Positions 1-5,796 of a DNA stretch of 5,796 bases are shown here, piece after piece. The stretch's first letter is position 1, and the number at the start of each line of letters is the position of its first letter. The stretch lies in assembly GCA_019323655.1 (NCBI GenBank), contig JAHWGX010000035.1:1-5796 (forward strand), read 5' to 3'. Below the pieces are notes generated by a model. That model was not told where the DNA came from, did no database searches, and was given only the letters and a program-made list of their open reading frames with translations. The stretch is from Candidatus Woesearchaeota archaeon. GTDB taxonomy: Archaea > Nanobdellota > Nanobdellia > Woesearchaeales > GW2011-AR4. The translations under genes and the position numbers were made by a program.

Positions 1-447
1 ATAGCCTTTAACTTAATACCCCACATTGACGTGTTTCAGGAAAACAAATACACCAAGGAAGAGATGAAAGTAGTCTGGGAAACAAGGAAAATTTTTGGAG
101 ATGAAGGCATACCAATCTCATGCACCTGCGTAAGAATCCCGATAATGAGGGCTCATTCTGAAAGTATTGTTGTCGAGACAAAAAAGCCGATAGACCCTGA
201 AAAAGCAAGGGAAATATTTGAAAACACTGAAGGCATAGTTGTGAGGGATGATATCAAAAATAATATATACCCAATGCCGCTGACAGCAACAAAAAAATAC
301 AATGTGGAAGTAGGAAGAATAAGGCAGAACATTGTTTTTGGAAGCAATGGACTGGAGTTTTTTGTATGCGGAGACCAGATTTTAAAAGGGGCTGCGCTGA
401 ATGCTGTCCAGATAGCGGAGTTAATTGCAAAGCAGAGGTTTGGTTAG
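1..447 (+). CDS. asd: Aspartate-semialdehyde dehydrogenase, C-terminal part (5' end outside window)
   Basis: This enzyme reduces aspartyl-4-phosphate to L-aspartate 4-semialdehyde with NADPH, the second step of the aspartate pathway. The reading frame is open from base 1, and its first residues (IAFNLIPHID) already match the family, so the GTG at 31 is internal and not the start. The visible 148 residues are roughly the last 45% of a family of about 330-345 residues; the nucleotide-binding domain and catalytic cysteine lie upstream. Visible motifs are Arg45 and His52 (RIPIMRAHSE), with the seven-residue spacing of the substrate-binding Arg and catalytic His of E. coli Asd, then YPMPLTAT (90-97), VGRIRQ (104-109) and GDQILKGAALNAVQIAE (124-140). 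That last motif is typical of the bacterial Asd branch, unlike the form common in archaea and fungi. It is followed 45 bases later by lysA, suggesting a shared transcript. The stop codon lies in a predicted hairpin. Confidence 0.95.
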   Translation: MAFNLIPHIDVFQENKYTKEEMKVVWETRKIFGDEGIPISCTCVRIPIMRAHSESIVVETKKPIDPEKAREIFENTEGIVVRDDIKNNIYPMPLTATKKYNVEVGRIRQNIVFGSNGLEFFVCGDQILKGAALNAVQIAELIAKQRFG

Positions 448-462
448 GCTTTTGCCTTAACC
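442..462 (+). other. Small hairpin over the asd stop codon
   Basis: GGTTAGGC (442-449) pairs with GCCTTAACC (454-462) across a TTTT loop, giving eight base pairs with one bulged T (457). The asd TAG stop (445-447) lies in the left arm. It has no immediate long T-tract, so it does not look like a standard intrinsic terminator. It could stabilise or process the RNA between asd and lysA, or be chance. The pairing is seen directly; any function is inference. Confidence 0.35.
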
Positions 463-492
463 GCCGTGGCCATCCATTCTTAATTTTAAAAG

Positions 493-1728
493 GTGGTAAA
501 AATAGAAATAAAGGGAAACAAATTGTATCTTGGGGGAGTAAAAGCAGAGAGGCTTGTAAAGGAATTCGGCAGTCCATTGTACGCTTACGAGGAAGAAACA
601 ATAAGAATGAGATTTAATGAGTTAAGGAACGCCATTTCGTACCCTGATCTAAGGGTTTATTATGCGTGCAAGGCAAACACAAACATTGAGATAATGAGGA
701 TACTGAAGGAAGAAGGCAGTTATTTGGATGCTGTTTCTCCGGGGGAGATGTTCCTCGGACTGAAAGCAGGATTTCCGAGCAATAAAATCCTGTTTACAGG
801 CAGTAACTGCACTGATGAAGATTTTAGGTACTGCATAGAAAACAATATCCTTGCTAACCTTGGCTCAATATCCCAGATTAGAAGGTACGGCAGGCTAAAC
901 CCTGACTCAGATGTTGTAATAAGGATAAACCCGGATGTTGGCGCAGGCCACCATAAACATACTATAACGGGGGGCCCTGACAGCAAGTTTGGCATTTATT
1001 TTGACAAAGTTGATGGGATAAAAAAAGAGGCAAAAAAATATGGCCTTAATATTATAGGAATACACCAGCACATCGGCTCAGGAATACTAGACGCCGGGAT
1101 TTTTATAGGGGCGGCGGATATTCTGCTTAAGACAGCCAAGGAATTTAATAACCTGGACTTTGTTGATTTTGGAGGGGGAATAGGCGTCCCTTACAGGCCC
1201 CGGGAAAAACCAATTGATGTAAATGAGCTGGGGAATAAAATTTCAAAAAGATTTAATGATTTTTGCAGCGAGTATGGGAAAAAGTTAATTCTTGCGATAG
1301 AACCCGGAAGGTACCTTGTGGCTGAATCAGGATTTTTATTAGCGACAGCCAATAATATTAAGGAAACCCCTAAGCATAAGTTTGCGGGGACCGACACGGG
1401 CTTCAACCATCTGATAAGGCCTGCAATGTATTGTTCGCATCATGAAATAATCAACGCTTCAAATGCAGAAGGCGAAAAGGAAAAATATGTTATTGCAGGA
1501 AATCTTTGCGAGTCAGGAGACATTTTCACAAGAAACGAATATGGCCCTGAAGGCAGGGAAATTCCTGGGATAAAAGAGGGGGATGTATTGGCAGTATGCA
1601 ATGCCGGGGCATACGGCTTTTCAATGTCATCAAACTACAATTCAAGGCCAAAGCCTGCAGAAGTCATTGTCGGGAAAAAAAAGGCAAGATTGATAAGAAA
1701 AAGGGAGTCTCTTCAAGATTTTCAGTAA
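493..1728 (+). CDS. lysA: Diaminopimelate decarboxylase
   Basis: This PLP-dependent cytosolic enzyme decarboxylates meso-diaminopimelate to L-lysine, the last step of the DAP pathway. The 411 residues match the normal family length and show both domains of a fold-type III (alanine racemase-like) decarboxylase. The PLP lysine is Lys60 in YYACKAN (57-63). The barrel also contains HQHIGSG (191-197), the glycine-rich phosphate loop FGGGIG (226-231) and EPGR (270-273). The C-terminal domain has CESGD (339-343), whose Cys and Glu complete the active site across the dimer, and AYGFSMSSNYNSRP (373-386). The segments NPDVGAGHH and TDTGFNHLIRPAMY mark a subgroup that differs from E. coli LysA. The GTG at 493 is chosen because an in-frame TAA ends at 489 and the product starts where the family does; the next possible start, a TTG at residue 11, would cut conserved N-terminal sequence. 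There is no separate Shine-Dalgarno site. The gene ends three bases before ddh, suggesting coupled translation. Confidence 0.97.
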   Translation: MVKIEIKGNKLYLGGVKAERLVKEFGSPLYAYEEETIRMRFNELRNAISYPDLRVYYACKANTNIEIMRILKEEGSYLDAVSPGEMFLGLKAGFPSNKILFTGSNCTDEDFRYCIENNILANLGSISQIRRYGRLNPDSDVVIRINPDVGAGHHKHTITGGPDSKFGIYFDKVDGIKKEAKKYGLNIIGIHQHIGSGILDAGIFIGAADILLKTAKEFNNLDFVDFGGGIGVPYRPREKPIDVNELGNKISKRFNDFCSEYGKKLILAIEPGRYLVAESGFLLATANNIKETPKHKFAGTDTGFNHLIRPAMYCSHHEIINASNAEGEKEKYVIAGNLCESGDIFTRNEYGPEGREIPGIKEGDVLAVCNAGAYGFSMSSNYNSRPKPAEVIVGKKKARLIRKRESLQDFQ

Positions 1729-1731
1729 AAA

Positions 1732-2712
1732 ATGGAAAAAATAAGAATAGCATTAATTGGTTACGGGAATGTAGGAAGGGGGGTGGAGCTTGCAGTAAAG
1801 CAAAACCCCGATATGGTTTTGGAAGGAATCTTCACGAGAAGGGATCCTGCGGAACTGCAAAGTAAATTTCCGGGCTCGAAGTTTTTTCATATTTCCGATG
1901 CCAAAAAGTTTACGGGCATTATTGACGTTGCAGTTTTGTGCGGCGGCTCTGCAACCGACCTTCCTGAGCAGGGGGCTTTTTTTGCCTCTATGTTTAATAC
2001 CGTAGACAGCTACGACACCCATGCGAAAATTCCCCTGCACTTTAACGAAGTTGATGAGGCGTCCAGAAAATCCGGAAAAACGAGCATAATCTCTACAGGC
2101 TGGGACCCCGGCCTGTTTTCTTTGGCGAGGGTTATAGGTAATGCAGTTCTCCCCGGAGGAAAGGCCTATACCTTCTGGGGCAAAGGAGTGAGCCAAGGGC
2201 ACTCAGACGCCATAAGAAGAATCCAAGGGGTTAAAGACGGAAGGCAGTACACCATACCAATAGATGCTTCTGTTAAAAGAGTGAGGGCAGGTGATAATCC
2301 CAAGCTGTCAACAAGGGAAAAGCATCTTAGGCAGTGCTATGTTGTCGCTGAAGAGGGTGCTAATCTGCAGAGGATAGAACATGAGATTAAGTCAATGCCA
2401 AATTATTTTGCAGATTATGATACGAGAGTGGAATTCATATCTCAGGAAGAAATGAACAAAAACCATTCTGAGATGCCTCATGGAGGGCATGTTTTGGTGA
2501 GCGGCAGGACAGGCACTCATAACCAGCTGATGGAGTTCTCGCTGAAACTGGACAGCAATCCCGAGTTCACGGGAAGCGTGCTTGCGGCTTATGCAAGGGC
2601 AGCATACCGGCTGAATAAAGAAGGGAAGACCGGGGCAAAAACAGTACTTGACGTCCCTGCCTCCTACCTTTCAATAAATCCTCCCGAGGAGCTAAGGAAA
2701 GAATTTTTGTAA
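1732..2712 (+). CDS. ddh: meso-Diaminopimelate D-dehydrogenase
   Basis: Ddh reductively aminates L-tetrahydrodipicolinate (as its open-chain form) with ammonia and NADPH, giving meso-diaminopimelate in one step and bypassing the succinylase, acetylase and DapL routes. The 326 residues align along their whole length with the Corynebacterium glutamicum enzyme as I remember it (about 320 residues). Motifs are the Rossmann loop GYGNVG (10-15), TRR (35-37) in the position that binds the NADP 2'-phosphate, GGSATDLPEQ (71-80), DSYD (92-95), STGWDPG (121-127), WGKGVSQGHSDAIRR (149-163), MPHGGHV (248-254) and HNQ (263-265). The QGHSDA and FWG motifs and the length fit the type I (Corynebacterium-like) group better than the shorter type II enzymes such as that of Symbiobacterium; that subtype call is from memory. 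The ATG follows the lysA stop by three bases. The nearest purine-rich site (GGGAG, 1703-1707) is 24 bases upstream, too far for a ribosome binding site, so termination-reinitiation is likely. The family is mainly bacterial and uncommon in archaea. Confidence 0.97.
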   Translation: MEKIRIALIGYGNVGRGVELAVKQNPDMVLEGIFTRRDPAELQSKFPGSKFFHISDAKKFTGIIDVAVLCGGSATDLPEQGAFFASMFNTVDSYDTHAKIPLHFNEVDEASRKSGKTSIISTGWDPGLFSLARVIGNAVLPGGKAYTFWGKGVSQGHSDAIRRIQGVKDGRQYTIPIDASVKRVRAGDNPKLSTREKHLRQCYVVAEEGANLQRIEHEIKSMPNYFADYDTRVEFISQEEMNKNHSEMPHGGHVLVSGRTGTHNQLMEFSLKLDSNPEFTGSVLAAYARAAYRLNKEGKTGAKTVLDVPASYLSINPPEELRKEFL

Positions 2713-2735
2713 AATTTAGACCAATAAATTTTAAA

Positions 2736-4079
2736 ATGATCGTAATGAAATTCGGGGGCACATCCTTGGGGGGCGCTGGCAGAATAAAAAATGCAGCAAA
2801 TATTGTTAAGCATTATGCCAAAAAAAATCCTGTTGTAGTTGTGTCTGCTGTCTCAGGAATAACTGACAAATTAATAGAATTGGCAAATGCCGCTGCTAAA
2901 GGCAAAGGCAATGAAATCTTGGAAGGTATAAAAAAAATCCATTATGAAATTCTTGAAAATCTAGGAATAAATAAATCACTAATTGAAAAGGATATTGCAG
3001 AATTATCACAAATTCTGGATGAAATAAAAAATAATAAATTTGTTGATGCCAAAGCTTTGGATAATGTGCAGTCTTTTGGCGAGCGCATGTCATCAAAAAT
3101 TGTTGCGGCACAATTAAACAACATAGGAGTAAAAGCGCAGGCATTTAACTCGTGGGAACTAGGTTTTTTTACAGACTCGGAATTTGGAAAGGCAGAGCCT
3201 CTTGAAACTGCCTATAAGAATCTCGGAAAGGGCATAAAAAAACTTGGTGCTGTTCCTGTTGTGACCGGGTTCATAGGCCGGACAGAGAAAGGGGATGTGA
3301 CTACTTTAGGCCGCGGAGGTTCAGACTACACAGCAGCAATCATAGGCTCTGCAATTAATGCTGATGAGATACAGATATGGACAGATGTTGACGGAATAAT
3401 GACCGCAGACCCAAGAATTGTCGCTAATGCAAAAACTATTGAAGAGATTTCTTTTGCAGAAGCGTCTGAGCTTGCTTACTTCGGAGCCAAGGCCCTGCAT
3501 CCAAAAACAATACTGCCTGCCATGAGGGAAGGCATACCTGTAAAAGTCCTCAACTCCTTTAATCCGGAAAACAAAGGGACTGTTATTTTAAACAAGGCCA
3601 ATAAGAGCGAGCAGATAGTAAAGGCAATAGCCTGCAAGAAAGGCATAACCCTTGTAAACATAGACTCCACGAGGATGCTTGGAGCATACGGATTTTTGGC
3701 CAGAATTTTCAATATTTTTGACAAGTACAAAAAAAGCGTTGATGTGGTTGCAACATCCGAGGTAAGCGTTTCATTGACAGTGGAAGATGAATATAAGATG
3801 GACCACATCATTGAGGAATTAAGTGGAATAGCCCAGGTAAACGTTTTAAAGAATAAGTCTATAGTTTGTGTTGTGGGGGAAGGCATGAAAAGCACGCCAG
3901 GAGTTGCAGGGAGGACATTCACTGCATTGGGCAGAAACAATGTGAATATTGAGATGATATCCTTGGGCGCATCAAAGATAAACATAACATTCAGTGTTGA
4001 CGGCAAAGACGCAGAGAAAGCAGTAAAGGTTTTGCATGGGGAGTATTTTGAAACTAAAAATAAAATAACTATATGCTAA
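2736..4079 (+). CDS. lysC: Aspartate kinase with two C-terminal ACT domains
   Basis: The enzyme phosphorylates L-aspartate with ATP to aspartyl-4-phosphate, the committed step towards lysine, threonine and methionine. The 447 residues form a monofunctional kinase with no homoserine dehydrogenase fusion. The amino-acid-kinase domain (about 1-285) has VMKFGGTS (3-10), SFGERMSS (113-120), GFIG (178-181), TTLGRGGSD (189-197) and WTDVDGIMTADPR (215-227). ACT1 (about 303-355) has MLGAYGFLARIF (314-325) and VDVVATSEVSVSLT (335-348); ACT2 (about 375-437) has NNVNIEMISLGAS (401-413). The ACT1 sequence resembles lysine-inhibited E. coli LysC, so feedback by lysine is likely, with one apparent Ser-to-Ala change at residue 317 in the effector site. 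The start is the ATG giving MIVMKFGG; the ATG three codons later would leave the first strand very short. It lies 23 bases after ddh without a Shine-Dalgarno site. The segment 2821-3060 is AT-rich (about 30% GC by hand count) compared with ddh. Its position as last gene of the cluster fits control of flux by the end product. Confidence 0.97.
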   Translation: MIVMKFGGTSLGGAGRIKNAANIVKHYAKKNPVVVVSAVSGITDKLIELANAAAKGKGNEILEGIKKIHYEILENLGINKSLIEKDIAELSQILDEIKNNKFVDAKALDNVQSFGERMSSKIVAAQLNNIGVKAQAFNSWELGFFTDSEFGKAEPLETAYKNLGKGIKKLGAVPVVTGFIGRTEKGDVTTLGRGGSDYTAAIIGSAINADEIQIWTDVDGIMTADPRIVANAKTIEEISFAEASELAYFGAKALHPKTILPAMREGIPVKVLNSFNPENKGTVILNKANKSEQIVKAIACKKGITLVNIDSTRMLGAYGFLARIFNIFDKYKKSVDVVATSEVSVSLTVEDEYKMDHIIEELSGIAQVNVLKNKSIVCVVGEGMKSTPGVAGRTFTALGRNNVNIEMISLGASKINITFSVDGKDAEKAVKVLHGEYFETKNKITIC

Positions 4080-4106
4080 AGCGGTTAAATACATCTCTAA
4101 AAAATA

Positions 4107-4113
4107 TTTTTTT
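4107..4113 (+). terminator. Possible oligo-T terminator after lysC
   Basis: A run of seven T residues lies 28 bases after the lysC stop and just before the lysS promoter. Archaeal RNA polymerase can terminate at T-rich tracts without a hairpin, and no strong stem is seen before this one. Its position between a finished operon and a new promoter supports the role; the base composition here is AT-rich, so chance is possible. Confidence 0.4.
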
Positions 4114-4130
4114 CAAAATGTTTATATAAA
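4114..4130 (+). promoter_or_regulatory. Archaeal BRE/TATA promoter of lysS
   Basis: TTTATATAAA (4121-4130) matches the archaeal TATA-box consensus and is preceded by A-rich CAAAAT (4114-4119) in the position of the TFB recognition element. The TATA centre is about 26-27 bases upstream of the ATG at 4152, the usual TATA-to-transcription-start distance in archaea. Transcription is therefore predicted to begin at or next to the start codon, giving a leaderless lysS mRNA. No Shine-Dalgarno sequence is present, in agreement. The site and spacing are seen; the transcription start is inferred. Confidence 0.75.
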
Positions 4131-4151
4131 CAAATTATTTCTTTGTTTTTA

Positions 4152-5780
4152 ATGGATAAAAATAAAAAAAATAATGGGGAAAAAGAGCTTTTCTGGGCAG
4201 ACCAGCTGGCAAAGCAAATCATCGGCAGGGAAAAGTTCCATTATACTGGCAAAAAAATCCCAAAGTTCGATGTTTTTACAGTAAAGACTTCTGCTTCTTT
4301 GTCCGGTGTTTTGCATATTGGAAGATTAAGCGATACAATAAGGGGGGAGAGCGTTTATAGGGCATTGAAAGATTCGAAGGTTAAGTCAAAATTAATCTGG
4401 GTTGCAGAGGACATGGATCCTTTAAGGAAGATACCGAAAAATGTTCCGGGGGATTTTGAGAAGTATATTGGAATGCCTGTTACTGATGTTCCTGACCCTG
4501 ACGGAAATTACAAAAGCTATGCAGAGCGCTTTAAGGCTGAGTACTTCAAGGTTCTGGACAGGTTTGTCACGGCAAAAATGGAGAAATTTTCAATGAGGGA
4601 GGAATACCAAAAAGGAAACTTCAGCAAATACGTAAAAAAAATCCTTGAAAAATCCGAAGAGGTAAGGGAAATACAAAACAAGTACAGGACCAACAAGCTT
4701 GAGAAGGGGTTCATACCGTGGAAGCCCATATGCGAAAATTGCGGAAAAATTGTCACAACTCATGTAACTGATTTTTCCGATGGGATTGTAAAATACCGCT
4801 GCAAGGATTATGATTTTGAGGCAGCAACGGCAAAAGGCTGCGGCCACAAAGGGGAAAATGACCCGCTAAAGGGAAACGGAAAACTGCTTTGGAAGTCAGA
4901 GTGGTCAGCGCAATGGGCGCACTGGAAAATTGCAAGCGAAGGCGCTGGAAAAGAGTACCAGGTCCCAAACTCGGCATGGTGGGTCAACGCGGAAATCGCT
5001 GAAAATGTTTTAGGCTTTCCGATGCCAGTGCCACTGTTTTACGAGCATCTGATGATTGACGGGGAAAAGATGTCAGCTTCCCTGGGCAATGTCATTTACC
5101 CCAAAGACTGGCTGGAGGTTGCTCCTCCGGAATTGCTGAAGTTTTTTTACAATAAGAGGGTAATGAAGACAAGAAGCTTTTCATGGAAAGATTTGCCAAA
5201 CCTTTATGATGACTATGATATGCACATGAATGTTTATCTGGGCAGTGTTAAGCTGGAAAACAAGAAGGAAGAGCAGCACATCAAGAGGCTTTTTGAGATA
5301 AGCCACGGCAAAGAAATAAGCCCCGCAGGCATTAGCTTTTCCCATGCAGCCATGGTTGCGCAGATAAGCCCGAATGACGATGATATTGTAAAAAGCCTTG
5401 AAAAAACAGGGCATTATGACAAGAAAACAGAAGAAATGGTTTTTAACAGAATCCAAAAGGCAAAAGTGTGGCTGGAAAAGCATGCTCCGGAAGATGTTAA
5501 ATTTAAATTACAGGATGAAGTCTCAAGGGATTTAAAATTAAGCGCAAAAGAAAAAGAGGCTTTGCATCTTGTTGCCAAGGGTTTAAGGGAAAAAGAATGG
5601 GGTGAAAAAGCCCTGTTTGAGGAATTCTATAATATATGCAAGAAAACAGAAATCAAGAACACTGATTTCTTCAGAGCCGCTTATAATGTCCTGCTCAACA
5701 AGGACAGAGGGCCTAAATTAGCTCCGTTCATACTCGCTGTTGGAAAGGAAAAGGTTGTTGGATTGTTTGAAAAGGCATGA
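4152..5780 (+). CDS. lysS: Lysyl-tRNA synthetase, class I
   Basis: The enzyme activates L-lysine with ATP and attaches it to tRNA-Lys in the cytosol. It belongs to the class I (Rossmann-fold) LysRS family found in most archaea and some bacteria, unrelated in fold to the class II LysRS of E. coli and eukaryotes. With the ATG at 4152 it has 542 residues, normal for the family. The HIGH-type motif is HIGR (55-58), followed by the family block EDMDPLRKIPKNVP (86-99) and PVTDVPDPDG (109-118). Four cysteines (194, 197, 217, 230, in CENCGK and GCGH contexts) form a probable zinc knuckle in the insert. The second signature is KMSASLGN (306-313). The helical C-terminal part (about 330-542) corresponds to the anticodon-binding domain. 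A TTG at 4143 would add three residues but lies within the predicted untranscribed region upstream of the TATA-derived start, so the ATG is preferred. The gene has its own promoter and follows the lysine operon, so supply and use of lysine are adjacent. Only 16 bases follow the stop. Confidence 0.97.
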   Translation: MDKNKKNNGEKELFWADQLAKQIIGREKFHYTGKKIPKFDVFTVKTSASLSGVLHIGRLSDTIRGESVYRALKDSKVKSKLIWVAEDMDPLRKIPKNVPGDFEKYIGMPVTDVPDPDGNYKSYAERFKAEYFKVLDRFVTAKMEKFSMREEYQKGNFSKYVKKILEKSEEVREIQNKYRTNKLEKGFIPWKPICENCGKIVTTHVTDFSDGIVKYRCKDYDFEAATAKGCGHKGENDPLKGNGKLLWKSEWSAQWAHWKIASEGAGKEYQVPNSAWWVNAEIAENVLGFPMPVPLFYEHLMIDGEKMSASLGNVIYPKDWLEVAPPELLKFFYNKRVMKTRSFSWKDLPNLYDDYDMHMNVYLGSVKLENKKEEQHIKRLFEISHGKEISPAGISFSHAAMVAQISPNDDDIVKSLEKTGHYDKKTEEMVFNRIQKAKVWLEKHAPEDVKFKLQDEVSRDLKLSAKEKEALHLVAKGLREKEWGEKALFEEFYNICKKTEIKNTDFFRAAYNVLLNKDRGPKLAPFILAVGKEKVVGLFEKA

Positions 5781-5796
5781 AATTTGGTTAAAAAAT

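Noticed and set aside
31..447. GTG at 31 as the asd start
   Set aside because: The frame is open to base 1 and the preceding residues match conserved Asd sequence; the gene is cut by the window edge.
448..492. Lysine riboswitch or internal promoter before lysA
   Set aside because: The 45-base gap is far too short for an L-box aptamer and contains no TATA-like element at the right distance from the GTG.
366..617. Forward reading frame spanning the asd-lysA junction
   Set aside because: It overlaps the end of asd and the start of lysA in another frame, has no family resemblance and is a shadow frame.
1703..1707. GGGAG as the ddh ribosome binding site
   Set aside because: It is 24 bases before the ATG, well beyond the usual 5-10 base spacing, and lies inside lysA codons.
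1753..2202. Minus-strand open frame (149 residues) inside ddh
   Set aside because: It is opposite a well-conserved gene and has no family features; a shadow of ddh.
3476..4006. Long minus-strand open frame (176 residues) inside lysC
   Set aside because: It lies wholly opposite conserved ACT-domain coding sequence, is rich in residues expected from antisense reading, and has no recognisable motif or promoter.
4143..4151. TTG at 4143 as the lysS start
   Set aside because: It lies before the transcription start predicted from the TATA box, and the ATG three codons later fits a leaderless message.

Overview
The window most likely comes from an archaeon, possibly one of the small-genome DPANN-type lineages, though that finer placement is a guess. 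The evidence is a class I lysyl-tRNA synthetase (the usual archaeal form, although some bacteria have it), an archaeal TATA-box promoter placed so that its transcript would start at the synthetase start codon, and the absence of usable Shine-Dalgarno sites. All genes are on the + strand and densely packed.

Positions 1-4079 hold a lysine biosynthesis cluster: the C-terminal part of aspartate-semialdehyde dehydrogenase (asd, cut by the window edge), diaminopimelate decarboxylase (lysA), meso-diaminopimelate dehydrogenase (ddh) and an aspartate kinase with two ACT domains (lysC). The gaps are 45, 3 and 23 bases, so the four genes probably form one operon whose promoter lies upstream of the window. 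LysC phosphorylates aspartate, Asd reduces the product to aspartate semialdehyde, two steps not visible here (DapA and DapB) would give tetrahydrodipicolinate, Ddh aminates that in one step to meso-diaminopimelate, and LysA decarboxylates it to L-lysine. Ddh replaces the acylated or aminotransferase branches, and no gene of those branches is visible.

Positions 4080-4151 are the only intergenic stretch with clear control signals: a T7 tract that could end the lysine operon, then a BRE/TATA promoter. Positions 4152-5780 encode class I LysRS, which charges tRNA-Lys with the product of the pathway. No stretch over 300 bases lacks a gene. No RNA gene, mobile element, CRISPR array or lysine riboswitch was found.

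The most notable point is the combination: bacterial-looking Asd and Ddh, a DAP-dehydrogenase route rare in archaea, beside an archaeal-style LysRS and promoter. This suggests a horizontally acquired lysine operon in an archaeal host. I see no evidence of a wholly new system; the components are recognisable enzymes in an unusual setting.
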